A program made the position numbers and the translations under genes. Shown here in pieces: positions 22,385-34,130 of a stretch of 64,000 bases of DNA (its first letter is position 1; every line of letters begins with the position of its first letter). The notes beneath the pieces were generated by a model. That model saw only the letters and a program-made list of their open reading frames with translations. It had not been told where the DNA came from and searched no databases. Source of the DNA: Arion vulgaris (lineage: Eukaryota > Mollusca > Gastropoda > Stylommatophora > Arionidae); assembly GCA_020796225.1 (NCBI GenBank), contig CM036759.1, forward strand, positions 67,060,590 through 67,124,589, given 5' to 3'.

Positions 22385-22985
22385 CGAGTGATTACCGGGG
22401 CCCAAATTTGGGGTGTAAACAATGGAACCACTGTTACCTGCCATGCATGTTGTAAGAGGCGACTAAGGAGATTTGGCTGAAATCAGATGCACGTGTCCGC
22501 TAGGGAATGCAAACCCGAAACAAATGCTTGCAGAAACGGATGCACCAGGCCGTAAGGCGCATAACATGGTGCAATTACCTCTCACAATGAGGAATGGTAT
22601 AACGGATTCTATGGTCGCCAATCTGCCTCTGAGATTTAGTCACGCTTAAGAATGTCAGACATACCAACGCGAGGGTGGCCAAAACTACTGCGGGAAGAGG
22701 TAGGCACAACGGGAAGCAGAAATCATAGGAATTATATCCCACAGAACTGTTCCCAGTATGCAGACTTGAGAAGAGGAGGTGGCCCACTTACACCAGCGTC
22801 CAAGACAAACTGTATGACGTGGCTGATAATCTGAGGCAAATGGCTGCCTTTGTTAGAGAATCGAAATCCCAATCTAGTGAGAATGCAGAAGACAAACTGT
22901 ATAGTGTGGCTGATAATCTGAGGCAAATGGCTGCCTTTGTTAGAGAATCCGAAATCCCAATCTAGTGAGAATGCAGAAGAAGAAT
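22385..22985 (+). mobile_element. Family B element, longest copy
   Basis: Begins gtgattaccggggcccaaat, has acctgccatgcatgttgtaa, gcttgcagaaacggatgcac and ends with two copies of ggcaaatggctgcctttgtt, aatctagtgagaatgcagaa. The tail is gaagaagaa. It leads straight into the 35-bp array. Confidence 0.75.
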
Positions 22986-22992
22986 TCATAGC

Positions 22993-23890
22993 AGGGAACA
23001 AAGAAGAAAAAAATACAATAAAGATATTTGTGATGTGACTGATAGAATAACAATAAAGATATTTGTGATGTGACTGATAGAATAACAATAAAGATATTTG
23101 TGATGTGACTGATAGAATAACAATAAAGATATTTGTGATGTGACTGATAGAATAACAATAAAGATATTTGTGATGTGACTGATAGAATAACAATAAAGAT
23201 ATTTGTGATGTGACTGATAGAATAACAATGAAGATATTTGTGATGTGACTGATAGAATAACAATAAAGATATTTGTGATGTGACTGATAGAATAACAATG
23301 AAGATATTTGTGATGTGACTGATAGAATAACAATGAAGATATTTGTGATGTGACTGATAGAATAACAATGAAGATATTTGTGATGTGACTGATAGAATAA
23401 CAATAAAGATATTTGTGATGTGACTGATAGAATAACAATAAAGATATTTGTGATGTGACTGATAGAATAACAATAAAGATATTTGTGATGTGACTGATAG
23501 AATAACAATAAAGATATTTGTGATGTGACTGATAGAATAACAATGAAGATATTTGTGATGTGTCTGATAGAATAACAATAAAGATATTTGTGATGTGACT
23601 GATAGAATAACAATGAAGATATTTGTGATGTGACTGATAGAATAACAATAAAGATATTTGTGATGTGATGACTGATAGAATAACAATAAAGATATTTGTG
23701 ATGTGACTGATAGAATAACAATAAAGATATTTGTGATGTGACTGATAGAATAACAATGAAGATATTTGTGATGTGACTGATAGAATAACAATAAAGATAT
23801 TTGTGATGTGACTGATAGAATAACAATGAAGATATTTGTGATGTGACTGATAGAATAACAATGAAGATTTGTGATGACTAGAACAATGAA
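22993..23890. repeat. 35-bp minisatellite, ~25 copies
   Basis: Unit agatatttgtgatgtgactg, atagaataacaata(a/g). Highly homogeneous; decays only after 23865. Minus-strand ORFs of 332-378 codons are artefacts. It lies in the KLHDC3 intron. Confidence 0.95.
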
Positions 23891-24010
23891 GATTGTGAGA
23901 CTGGAGAATCGAAGATAGTAATGACCTGAAAAGACTGTGACTTTCCGTGACAGAACATTTACAAGACCACAGACCAGAAAGCAATAGAAGCTACACACAA
24001 GATAACTTAC

Positions 24011-24097
24011 TTGGATCAAATTGGTAAAAATCATTATAGTGGCATTCTTTTTTCCCATTGTATCCTCCAAATACATAGATTAATCCCTTGTATTCAA
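24011..24097 (-). CDS. KLHDC3: KLHDC3 internal coding exon
   Basis: 87 bases on the minus strand between acceptor cttgatttttcag and donor GTAAGT. In the frame set by the previous exon it reads (F)EYKGLIYVFGGYNG, then ECHYNDFYQFDP. This matches human FGYNGELYIFGGYNARLNRHFHDLWKFNP, including the kelch GGYN and the Asp-x-x-x-Phe strand. It enters with 2 bases and leaves with 1. It is wedged between a 35-bp array ending near 23890 and a 46-bp array starting near 24150, so both flanking introns are mostly tandem repeat. Confidence 0.92.
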
Positions 24098-24149
24098 CTG
24101 AAAAATCAAGAGAAAATACAGTTCATTCAGAATGTTTTCATTCTGTCTA

Positions 24150-25530
24150 GAAAAATGTTATTTAACTTGTTGTGGACTAAACGTCACACTACTTTGTGTG
24201 TGTTATTTAACTCATTTGTGGACCAAACGCCACACTACATGGCTTTGTGTTATTTAACTCATTGTGGACCAAACGTCACACTACATGGCTTTGTGTTATT
24301 TAACTCGTATGTGTGACCAAACGCCACACTACATGGCTTTGTGTTATTTAACTCATTGTGACAAAACGTCACACTACATGGCTTTATGCTATTTAACTGT
24401 ATGTGTGGACTAAATGTCACACTACATGGCTTTGTGTTATTTAACTCTGTTGTGGACCAACGTCACACTACTTTGCTGTGTGTTATTTAACTCTGACCAA
24501 ACGTCACACTACTTTCTGTGTGTTATTTAACTATTGTGGATAAACGTCACAATACATGGCTTTGTGTTATTTAACTTGTTTGTGATCAAGACGTACACTA
24601 CTTTGCTGTGTGTTATTTAACTCATTGTGAACCAAACGCCAACTACTTTGCTGTGTGTTATTTAACTCATTGTGAACTCAAGACGTCACACTACTTTGCT
24701 GTGTGTTATTTAACTCATTTGGACTCAAACGTACACTACTTTGTGGTGTTATTTAACTCATTGTGGACCAAACGTCACACTACATGGCTTTGTGTTATTT
24801 AACTCGTTAGGACAAGACGCCACACTACATGGCTTTGTGTTATTTAACTCATTGTGGACCAAACGTCACACTACTTTACTGTGTGTTATTTAACTCATTG
24901 TGGACCAAACGTCACACTACATGGCTTTGTGTTATTTAACTCTTGTGGACCAACGTCACACTACTTTGCTGTAAGTTATTTAACTCATTGTGGACCAAAC
25001 GTCACACTACTTGGCTTTGTGTTATTTAACTCATTGTGGACCAAAGCGTCACACTACATGGCTTTGTGTTATTTAACTCATGTGGACCAAACGTCACACT
25101 ACTTGCTTGTGTTATTTAACTCATTGTGGACCAAACGTCACACTACTTTGCTGTGTGTTATTTAACTCTTGTGGACCAACGCCACACTACATGGCTTTGT
25201 GTTATTTAACTCATTGTGGACCAAACGTCACACTACATGGCTTTGTGTTATTTAACTCATTGTGTGGTCCAAACGTCACACTACATGGCTTTGTGTTATT
25301 TAACTCATTGTGTGGTCCAAACGTCACACTACATGGCTTTGTGTTATTTAACTCATTGTGGACCAAACACCACACTACATGGCTTTGTGTTATTTAACTC
25401 ATTGTGGACCAAACACCACACTACATGGCTTTGTGTTATTTAACTCGTTGTGGACCAAACGCCACACTACATGGCTTTGTGTTATTTAACTCATTGTGGA
25501 CCAAACGCCACACTACATGGCTTTGGGTTG
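24150..25530. repeat. 46-bp minisatellite, ~30 copies
   Basis: Core tgtggaccaaacgtcacact, acatggctttgtgttattta, actcat, with an alternative subunit actttgctgtgtgtt. Lies in the KLHDC3 intron. 25540-25915 after it holds no recognised feature. Confidence 0.93.
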
Positions 25531-25914
25531 GACACCTTTCTTATCAGGAACCAAACTAAAGGGCGTTTTTATTCTAAAAACAAATGGCTTGTAAAAACAT
25601 GGTTTTTACAGAACCTGACATTTTACTAATGAGGAATGGAATTGGTCCTTCAACCTCCTGCATACTTGGGCACATAAGTTGGCTATATCCTACAGTCTGC
25701 AAAGACTACAGGACATTTTCATTCATTTTATTCAATAGAACTGTAGATTGTCTAGGCAAAGTCTTGGAAGGTAGTCTGCCATTTCTTTCCGTTAGCCTCT
25801 GACGTCGGACAAGGTAAGCCGGTGTGGCGAGGGACATATTAGGAAAGCAGGCCTTCATGCAAAAATCATTCAGAAGAAATATACCCTGACTACACATCAA
25901 TTCACAACAGGCAA

Positions 25915-26285
25915 ACGCCTGTGTGTTGCCAGGGCTTGCAAGGAGCAAAGAATAGTAATACTCGACCTACAAGGCAAGTGTAGAGCGACTGAGCTAGGAA
26001 AATCAATCAATCAAGTGCCGTGCCTGCCGGCGTAGGCGATCATGCCTCTCCACAACTCTCTTTGATTGGTGCATGTAATTAGTTCTGACGTCGATATTTT
26101 GTCGAACCAAGATGTCAGGCCATTCTACCCTTGTAAATAAAAAAGCGTCGCAGCAATCGGATGTGCGGGTCTACAGGTAGGCGCATAACTGGTTCAACGT
26201 AACATTGCTCTTAGGCTCAGATCACATACAAATCACAAAGAGTGATTTAATAAGTGGTCGATATGAAGTGTTCGAAGAAGAAGAT
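25915..26285 (+). mobile_element. Family A element interrupted by a ~120-bp insertion
   Basis: 5' part cgcctgtgtgttgccaggg, gcaaagaatagtaatactc; 3' part cttgtaaataaaaaagcgtc, ggcgcataactggttcaacg, gatatgaagtgttcgaagaa. Between about 26003 and 26122 is sequence (tgccgtgcctgccggcgtag, gatcatgcctctcc) absent from other A copies. Confidence 0.7.
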
Positions 26286-26304
26286 AGTGGGTAAACACTA
26301 CAAG

Positions 26305-26760
26305 AAGAAGCATTTCTCTTCTGGCAGTGATCATACTAGTCCATGACCACAGTCATATTTTTTCTCTTCTGACAGTGATCATACTAGTCCATGACCACAG
26401 TCATAGTCATATTTTTTCTCTTCTGACAGTGATCATACAAGTCCATGACCACAGTCATAGTCATATTTTTTCTCTTCTGGCAGTGATCATACTAGTCCAT
26501 GAACACAGTCATATTTTTTTCCAGAGATATCTGATTCAGTGTAGCAGTGAGATCAAGTTTCCTGCAGCCCTATCCAGAACAGTCATACATATTTTTCTCT
26601 TCTGGCAGTGATCATACTAGTCCATGACCACAGTCATAGTCATATTTTTTCTCTTCTGGCAGTGATCATACAAGTCCATGACCACAGTCATAGTCATATT
26701 TTTTCTCTTCTGGCAGTGATCATACTAGTCCATGAACACAGTCATATTTTTTCCAGAGAT
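26305..26760. repeat. ~54-bp minisatellite, ~7 copies
   Basis: Core tctcttctgacagtgatcat, actagtccatgaccacagtc, atagtcatatttttt. The array is duplicated as a block together with the ttttccagagat segment (26515-26590). Confidence 0.88.
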
Positions 26761-27246
26761 CTCTGATTTCAGTGTAGGCGAGATCAAGTTCCTAGCCCTA
26801 TCAGAGACAGATAATAAAACATGTTCATGTTGAGCATGTAAAAGAACCCTTGGCAGTTCAATAATTGAGAAGACCAAGAAGAAGATGGCTACAAGATATT
26901 AAAGAAACCATGAATATGACTATCAACAAAGTGGATGAACTGGCTAGAAACAGAGTGAATTTCAGATGTGCTGCAAAGAGAGCAACGTCCCATAAAGGAT
27001 ACAGATCTTGATGATGAGGCTGAAAAGATCCTGCCTGGCAAATTTCATTAAAAAGGTTACAAAACCAAATTCCTACAAAATATTTTCATCATCTTCTAAA
27101 TGACATCGAGGACCCTCGTGGGTGCTACAGAGTTTGTGCACTGCCGCTGATATCTTTCTGTGTAAGAAAAAGATCCTAGCACACATGGTTACAGACCAAA
27201 GTGCAATGATGATGGTCCTACCAATCAATCAATCAATCAATCAATA
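26760..27246 (+). mobile_element. SINE family E interrupted by a LINE 3' fragment
   Basis: atctctgatttcagtgtagg to aaagaacccttggcagttca and ggcaaatttcattaaaaagg to the tail caatcaatcaatcaatcaat. Between about 26878 and 27015 is a LINE tail reading RRRWLQDIKETMNMTINKVD, ELARNRVNFRCAAKRATSHK. The copy at 30780-31150 lacks this piece. Confidence 0.75.
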
Positions 27247-27313
27247 CTAAATGCAACACTGGCTTCCTGGAACTTTCTGCCGTAAGAGTTTGTCAGCTTA
27301 TTGTCCATATTTT

Positions 27314-27530
27314 AATGGCTAAGTGGTTAAGCCCTTGTCATACGAGTCAAAGGTTTAAATCCGGATCTTTCTGTTCACTGATACATTTTCTCCAGAGACC
27401 CCTAGAATTGTTGCAGGAGCTAGAGTTTGTGCAATACTCTCGGCAGGTGGCTTGCGAATTCTGCGGAGAGGGCCAAGCCATATGGAGTAAAACCCATGCA
27501 ATTAAGTCAATCCTTTGACTTAAACCCCCC
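27314..27530 (+). mobile_element. SINE family C copy
   Basis: atggctaagtggttaagccc, gtcaaaggtttaaatccgga (B box), gagacccctagaattgttgc, gcaatactctcggcaggtgg, atatggagtaaaaccc, then a tttgactta end. Confidence 0.82.
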
Positions 27531-27924
27531 TGTATTTCAATGCATACAGTAGCAAAGGTTCTATATAGCATTTTAGCACACAGGCAAATTAAGCTTTAGA
27601 TTTTGTTTTTATACCAAATTTAATGAGACACGTAATTATGTGTATAACTAAAAAAGTAAAGAACCTTTTTCATACCTAGAGAGTGTATTGGGGATACGTT
27701 GTTGGGCCCTTTTTTCTGCATTGATCATTGGCACACGTTGAACCCTGTAGCTTCTTCAAAAATCATAGGGATTTCAGGAAAAAAGAATTAGTTAACGGTG
27801 CAGTCCGGATTCAAACCTGCAATCTTAGAAACACGCCTAATCACTTAGTTGCAGAGATGTTACAGATGTTCCATATCTCATTGCTACAGAGATCTCAAAC
27901 ACAAGACAATGATGGATAACTTAC

Positions 27925-28141
27925 AAGCTGAATGACTCCGTCTTCCATCTGGAGCTCCTAACGAAGTATGGGAAGGTTGCAGCCATGTATTGGAGCTGGT
28001 ATCAAATGCTCTGATGTTGTTACAGTAGAACTCATTGTTTGTAAATCGTTCACCGCTAACGTCACCACGGCCCCCAAATATATACATGATGTCACCTACA
28101 GCTGTCGCTGTATGAAAATCTCTCCATCTGGCTGGCTTGCC
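27925..28141 (-). CDS. KLHDC3: KLHDC3 internal coding exon (72 codons)
   Basis: 217 bases on the minus strand. Acceptor tttcctag, donor GTAAGTTATC. The peptide includes GKPARWRDFHTATAVG, IMYIFGGRGD, FTNNEFYCNNIRAFDTSS, NTWLQP and PDGRRSHSA. Human KLHDC3 has SPARWRDFHSATMLG, HMYVFGGRAD, HSNNEIYCNRIRVFDT and PEGRRSHSAF in the same order. This is the best-conserved exon in the window and covers a full kelch blade. The exon ends with a single T that pairs with TT of the next exon to give the Phe of SAF. Codons past the donor in the same frame (KLSIIV...) are intron. A tRNA-type SINE lies about 130 bases away in the upstream intron. Confidence 0.95.
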
Positions 28142-28269
28142 CTAGGAAATAAACAAGAGAAATCACAGTACGATTATGTTATGTTATGCGATCAACGTCA
28201 TGGCTCATTGAGTATTCTCATGCAAGCTCTGTCTCCGCTGCAGCAGCCATCCCAAAGTCCACATGAGAA

Positions 28270-28508
28270 GTTGCTCTGTGGCCAAGTGGATAGGCTCTTG
28301 CCTTGCGAGTCGAAGGTTCGAATCCAGATCACGCTGTTCTGCTCACGAGTGAATTTTTTACCAGAGACCCTAGGATTGTTGCAGGAGCTATGGAGTTTGT
28401 GCTTTGTGCAATACTCTCGGCAGGTGCCGTGCCGTTTCTGCGGAGAAGGACCGAGCCATATGGGGTAAAACCCGGTACAATGAAGTCAATCCTTTGGCTT
28501 AAAAACCT
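28270..28508 (+). mobile_element. SINE family C, best-preserved copy
   Basis: tRNA-like head gctctgtggccaagtggata, ggctcttgccttgcgag (A-box region), gaaggttcgaatccagatca (B box GGTTCGAATCC), then the gagaccctaggattgttgca body and atggggtaaaacccggtaca tail. It sits in a KLHDC3 intron on the opposite strand to the gene. Confidence 0.88.
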
Positions 28509-28807
28509 ATTTAGGTTGATTAGTATATCTTCTCTCTCTACCATGAAGATGACACTGACTGGCCTATCCAAATTTAACTCCTAATTCTTGCAATCGTTCC
28601 AGTGTCTGAGACTTGCCCATATCACATAAATGAGAATGTACCATATTGATGACATCTGTACTGTTCATATTTCTGTCAGCTTGAGTCATAATATCGATAT
28701 AAGGGAAAACCGCAGTAAAACTATGTAGCAATGGCGAAACACACAAAAACAAAATACTGTAGTTTTACATAAGTAGAAAAACAACATACAGAGACATTTC
28801 AAGCAAA

Positions 28808-29465
28808 AGTCTTGAGTTTCTTTGCTTCTGTTGTAATCTTTGCTTCTGTTGTAACCTTTGCTTCTGTTGTAATCGTTGCTTCTGTTGTAAACTTTGCTTC
28901 TGTTGTAATCTTTGCTTCTGTTGTAACCTTTGCTTCTGTTGTAACCTTTGCTTCTGTTGTAATCTTTGCTTCTGTTGTAATCTTTGCTTCTGTTGTAACC
29001 TTTGCTTCTGTTGTAAACTTTGCTTCTGTTGTAATCGTTGCTTCTGTTGTAATCTTTGCTTCTGTTGTAATCTTTGCTTCTGTTGTAATCTTTGCTTCTG
29101 TTGTAACCTTTGCTTCTGTTGTAATCTTTGCTTCTGTTGTAATCTTTGCTTCTGTTGTAATCTTTGCTTCTGTTGTAACCGTTGCTTCTGTTGTAACCTT
29201 TGCTTCGGTGTAACCGTTGCTTCTGTTGTAATCTTTGCTTCTGTTGTAACCTTTGCTTCTGTTGTAATCTTTGCTTCTGTTGTAATCTTTGCTTCTGTTG
29301 TAACCTTTGCTTCTGTTGTAACCTTTGCTTCTGTTGTAACCTTTGCTTCTGTTGTAATCTTTGCTTCTGTTGTAATCTTTGCTTCTGCTTGTAACCGTTG
29401 CTTCTATTGTCAACCTTTGCGGTTGTAACCGTTGACTGTTAAACTTTGCTTCTGTGTTGTTCAGT
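28808..29465. repeat. 18-bp minisatellite, ~36 copies
   Basis: Unit tttgcttctgttgtaa(t/c)c. 18 bp keeps frame, giving minus-strand TEAKIT or NRSKDY hexapeptide ORFs (253 codons) and plus-strand FASVVI ORFs; no start context, splice or conserved neighbour supports coding. Confidence 0.95.
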
Positions 29466-29985
29466 TTTTTCTTTCGTCCGCTTTCACTCAGACAAAGTTT
29501 CATCTGAAACATTTCGTGGAAAATCTTTCTCCAATTTCTTACAATAAACAAGCAGATCACATGTAAATTATTTACACTGCGATCAACGTCTGGTCAATGT
29601 ATTCTCATCAAGTTGTTCCCTGCTGCCATCCAGGCCAATTGTTCTCCCAATGGAAGGTCTGCCGTAGTCGAGTTGAATAGATCAGGGACTCGAACAAATA
29701 CCAGGACCCTAGGTTGTGAGAGCTATGAGGGCTGCTCTCACAGCTAGCAGAGCCGAGCCATATGGTAAACTCTACAGAAGCAGTCCTTTGCTTCTCTGGT
29801 TGTAATCTTTCTCTCCTGAGATAACCTTGCTATCAAATTTAATCTTTGCTTCATGTCTGAACTTGCCTATCCTAATGTGTAACCTTTGACATCTGTACTT
29901 TTAATCTTTCAGCTTCTGATCTAATATCGATTGGAAAACTTCTATGTAGCATAAATCTTTGTTTTAGTAGAACACATCTTTGCAT
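29465..29985. other. Degraded spacer between two blocks of the same 18-bp array
   Basis: Contains a degraded SINE C fragment at about 29680-29800 (accctaggttgtgagagcta, gagccgagccatatggtaaa) followed by fragments of the 18-bp unit. Confidence 0.5.
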
Positions 29986-29989
29986 TTTG

Positions 29990-30350
29990 GTTTCTTTGCT
30001 TCTGTTGTAATCTTTGCTTCTGTTGTAATCTTTGCTTCTGTTGTAACCTTTGCTTCTGTTGTAATCTTTGCTTCTGTTGTAACTTTGCTTCTGAATCTTG
30101 CTTCGTGTAACCCTTTGCTTCTGTTGTAAACTTTGCTTCTGTTGTAATCTTTGCTTCTGTTGTAACCTTTGCTTCTGTTGTAACCTTTGCTTCTGTTGTA
30201 ATCTTTGCTTCTGTTGTAATCTTTGCTTCTGTTGTAATCTTTGCTTCTGTTGTAATCTTTGCTTCTGTTGTAACTTTGCTTCTGTTGTAATCTTTGCTTC
30301 TGTTGTAACTTTGCTTCTGTTGTAACCTTTGCTTCTGTTGTAACTTGCTT
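29990..30350. repeat. 18-bp minisatellite, second block, ~20 copies
   Basis: Same tttgcttctgttgtaatc unit as 28808-29465. Confidence 0.95.
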
Positions 30351-30389
30351 GTTTAAGACTTTTAGAATAAAGAAAATAAGCACTTTTCT

Positions 30390-30775
30390 AAGTCAGTATG
30401 TTGTAATACTGTTAGTCCATATGTACCTAGTAATGCTATTGTAATCCAGTACCAGTCTATAGTACTAGTTCACATAGTCCTAGTAAACTATTGACATTAC
30501 CAAGTCATAATACTGTTCCTAGTCTGAAAATCTTTGCTCCGTCTTAGACTAGTTCCTAGTTGTAAATGCTTTGCTTCTGTTGTTTTTTCTTTCTATATGC
30601 CAGTTCAAGTCTACAGACTAGTTTCATGTCCTGTAAACTGTTTCACCGAGTAAATCTCGTTTTCACATAGACATTTACCTAGTATAAGTACTAGTTCACA
30701 TAGTACCTAGTAAAATGCTATAGTGACACCAGTACCAAGTCATACAGTACTAGTTCACATAGTACCTAGTTAGGT
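30390..30775. repeat. Eroded array of agtactagttcacatagt units
   Basis: Irregular recurrences of tactagttcacatagtacc, tagtaaatgctat with many deletions. Confidence 0.65.
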
Positions 30776-30779
30776 CCCT

Positions 30780-31150
30780 CATGGATCTATCAAGATATTT
30801 TCCCACAGATTTCTAATCTCAGTGTAGGTGGGATCGAGTTCCTTGTCCTATTGGAGATGGACGATAAAATGTAGGTGCTATGTTCACATAAAGCAAGTAA
30901 AAGAACCATTGTCAGTTCAAAATTGAGAAGAGCAGGCTGGAAAGTTGCTGCCCTGGCAAAATTCATTAGAAAAATTAATAAATAAAATTCCTACAAAATA
31001 TTTTCACCATCTTCTAAATTACATCAGGGACCCTCGCCGTTGCTACTGAGTTTGTGCACTGCCGCTGAGATCTTCCTGTGTAAGAAAGAGATTGGAGCAC
31101 ACATGGTTACTCATCGAAGTGCAATAGATGATGGTCATATCAATCAATCC
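30780..31150 (+). mobile_element. SINE family E copy
   Basis: taatctcagtgtaggtggga, tcgagttccttgtcctattg, gagatggacgataaaatg, ccattgtcagttcaaaattg, cactgccgctgagatcttcc, gtaagaaagagattggagca and atcaatcaatcc tail. Confidence 0.82.
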
Positions 31151-31420
31151 ATTCTCATAAGACTTGATCTCCCCCAGAAATGGTGAGACACCAGTTCACA
31201 GTATTGCAGAAAGCACAAACTCTGTGTCTCCAGCAGCAATTGTAGGCATCTCAGGAGAAAATGTGGTTATGACACCAAACATCCAGATTCGAACCCATGA
31301 TTTTCAGAATAAAGGACAAACAACATAACCACTTTTCCAGCAAAACATCCAAACACCCAAAAAAAATTTAAGCAGATTTGATATTAAAATGTTGAAAAAT
31401 ATGAATACAGTTTTACTTAC

Positions 31421-31492
31421 AGCAACGATCACGGACACCCAAGAAAATGTTTGCAAGTTCAGATAGTTCATATCATTTGAGAAACGATCAGT
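31421..31492 (-). CDS. KLHDC3: KLHDC3 internal coding exon (24 codons)
   Basis: 72 bases, exactly 24 codons, on the minus strand. It follows a polypyrimidine-rich acceptor (ctttctctccccag) and precedes a GTAAGT donor. The peptide starts TDRFSNDMNYLNLQTFSW and matches human ADCFSNDIHKLDTSTMTW, the outer strands of a kelch blade with the conserved aromatic-x-W ending. It is in phase 0 at both ends and joins cleanly to YEEF before and GKPARWRDFH after. It is the shortest internal exon found and has no stop in frame. Confidence 0.9.
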
Positions 31493-31684
31493 CTGGGGAG
31501 AGAAAGAAAGATTGACATCGATAAAATTAAACCAAGAGGTGAAGTTGAATCTTCGCTAGTTATCATTTGTCGTAAAAATTGCGGGAGTTCGAGGCTAGGA
31601 CCACAAATTTTCTATAAGCTCATGGCATTGTGGTGGTTTAGACTATAGGTGCACTGACCTCAGATCAATACAATAGATCGCCCA

Positions 31685-31985
31685 AGTGGTTACCGGGGCC
31701 CAAATTGGGGTGTAAAGAATAGAACCCTTGTTACCTGCCACGCATGTGTAAGGCGACTAAAGAGGTTTGCTGAAATCGGATGCACATGTCCTAAATGTGT
31801 AGAAGTCAACCTGCTGCCTTGCAGGTTGGCTGGGACAGCCAAAGGCTAACGGAGAGCGAACCCAGTAAACGTTGGCTGAATCCGGGCACATCGCCAAAGG
31901 ATAAGCACCAGAGCTCCAAATAGCGCTGAAGATGTGATGAAACCCACCCATGCTAAGGCTGCATGAATCAGATTTCCACATGAAT
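31685..31985 (+). mobile_element. Family B element, 5' part
   Basis: agtggttaccggggcccaaa, ttggggtgtaaagaatagaa, ttacctgccacgcatgtgta, ggcgactaaagaggtt, then a 3' segment different from the 22385 copy. Confidence 0.65.
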
Positions 31986-32044
31986 TAATTTATGGAGAGA
32001 TCTGGACATCTGTCTTTAGGTGATCGCGAGAGAGATCAATACTT

Positions 32045-32455
32045 GAGGATTGAAACTACAAGTACTGCTGAAGTCAGATCTGTTTGGTGGGAGAAAGAGA
32101 GATCAATAGTTGATGATTGAAACTACAAGTACTGCTGAAGTCAGATTGTATGTGAGCAAGAGTCAAGTCAGATCTGTATATACAAGTACTGCTGAAGTCA
32201 GATCTGTATATACAAGTACTGCTAAGTCAGATCTGTATATACAAGTACTGCTGAAGTCAGATCTGTATAACAAGTCAATGCTGAAGTCAGATCTGAATAC
32301 AAGTACTGCTGAAGTCAGATCTGTATATACAAGTACTGCTGAAGTCAGATCTGTATATACAAGTACTGTTGAAGTCAGATCTGTATATACAAGTACTGCT
32401 GAAGTCAGATCTGTATATACAAGTACTGCTGAAGTCAGATCTGTTTGGTGGGAGA
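32045..32455. repeat. 30-bp minisatellite, ~12 copies
   Basis: Unit tacaagtactgctgaagtca, gatctgtata. Keeps frame, hence a 128-codon ORF that is not a gene. Confidence 0.94.
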
Positions 32456-32679
32456 CATTGATAAGAAGAAGGAAAGCAGGCCTTCAGGTAAAATAAATCA
32501 GAAGTGACACACCAGGTGTCCTGACTATGCCAGAATTAATAGCGTGAAGAAGAAATGAAACTTGAATATATTGTCTGGCTTCCTCCCATGCATGATTGAT
32601 GGCGCAGTGCAGAATAGAATTATTGTTTACTCTTAAAGAATTTAGTAAAAGGCAACTAAGAGAGGGATGGCTATGGCAT

Positions 32680-32785
32680 TCATGCACTGCTGGTGAGATC
32701 TTCCTGTGTAAGAAAGAGATTGGAGCATATATGGTTAATCCCCAAAGTGCAAAAATGATTGTCCTATCAATCAATCAATATTCAA
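32680..32785 (+). mobile_element. SINE family E, 3' end only
   Basis: ctggtgagatcttcctgtgt, aagaaagagattggagcata, gtcctatcaatcaatcaat. Confidence 0.75.
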
Positions 32786-32789
32786 ATAC

Positions 32790-33300
32790 ATCGCCCACTT
32801 TGCCGTGGAAGATGATTTCTGCATCTATTGTCTTTCCTCAACAGGTGGATGGTGGAGTTGGTTGTCCACTCGTCGTTAAGCGTAGGGCTGGGAACTTTAA
32901 TTTGCATTCCAGGGCCAGATGAGTTGCTCTTGTGTTATGTGTGTGTTTATTAAGAGCGGTCTTGATATTGTCTATCCATGTTTTACTTGCCTCTAGTACC
33001 TGATATCTTTTTATTGTATGCTGTTATTGGTGGTTGCTTGTATTCCAGTCTCATTAAATATCCAAACCACTGCATTTGTTGTCTGTCAATGTATTCGGTG
33101 CATGAAGTTATGCTCACTCTGCTTCTGATGTCCTCGTTTCGTAGTCTATCTTTCCTGGTGACCCCCATTGCCTTCCTCAAGCATTTAATTTCACATATGG
33201 TGAGTTTTCTGTGATGTGTTGCTGTCAGGGACCCATCTGTTTTTTTACTTCCATCTTGATCTTTGGGTGTTGCAGTATTGGTGCCATCTGATAGTTTACT
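32790..33300 (-). pseudogene. LINE ORF2 3' part, same family as 42149-43395
   Basis: Minus strand: KLTICEIKCLRKAMGVTRKD, RLRNEDIRSRVSITSCTEYI, DRQQMQWFGYLMRLEYKQPP, then LALECKLKFPALRLTTSGQP. It corresponds to the KWFGHLMRMEPH tail of the plus-strand LINE at 43 kb. 5'-truncated. Confidence 0.8.
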
Positions 33301-33664
33301 ATTGCTTTTGTTATCTAGTCTTTATTTCTCTATAAAGTTTTCTATCCTCTGTAAAAGCTTTCATTTCATATGCCTAAATATTGGCATTTCAACACAAAAC
33401 CCCCCCCCAAAAAGACAAGATTCACATCAAGAAAATGCACTCAAATTTTCCACTTCCTAAACTGTCAACAGCAAACAAGGACTACCAAAATTGAGTAATT
33501 AATATGTGTTTTTGTTTTAGTCGTTAGTTATTGAACCAACGTCATTGCACTTTGCATAGAACCAAAGGCGCTCAGTCCTCTAAAACAGATGTCAGAGGGT
33601 ATGCATACTCATGGTTCCTGCGGCTCGCTGCTTAAATACACTTCTCACTCTGCCCCTTAGGCAT

Positions 33665-34130
33665 CCAGTTCTACTTGTACAACAGGTAGTTCCTAAACTG
33701 TCTCTGTCCAGCCAGCCTGACTTACCACGATGCACAGACCCAATAGTTCCTAAACTGTCTCTGTCCAGCCAGCCTGACTTACCACGATGCACAGACCCAA
33801 TAGTTAACTACTTGTACAACAGGTAGTTCCTAAACTGTCTCTGTCCAACCAGCCTGACTTACCACGATGCACAGACCCAATAGTTAACCACTTGTACAAC
33901 AGGTAGTTCTTAAACTGTCTCTGTCCAACCAGCCTGACTTACCACGATGCACAGATCCAATAGTTAACCACTTGTACAACAGGTAGTTCTTAAACTGTCT
34001 CTGTCCAGCCAGCCTGACTTACCACGATGCACAGACCCAATAGTTAACCACTTGTACAACAGGTAGTTCTTAAACTGTCTCTGTCCAGCCAGCCTGACTT
34101 ACCACGATGCACAGACCCAATAGTTAACCA
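33665..34130. repeat. 62/79-bp minisatellite, ~6 copies
   Basis: Core ctgtctctgtccagccagcc, tgacttaccacgatgcacag, acccaatagttaaccacttg, tacaacaggtagtt. 33310-33660 before it has no recognised content. Confidence 0.9.

Noticed and set aside
22732..24076. 364- and 378-codon hydrophobic minus-strand ORFs
   Set aside because: 35-bp array artefact lying in a KLHDC3 intron.
28270..28345. Functional tRNA gene
   Set aside because: A and B boxes are present, but the sequence continues into a SINE body repeated at other loci, and I could not fold a normal cloverleaf with anticodon and acceptor stem.
28799..29560. 253-codon ORF with TEAKIT repeats
   Set aside because: The 18-bp unit keeps frame by chance and both strands are open; no supporting neighbours.
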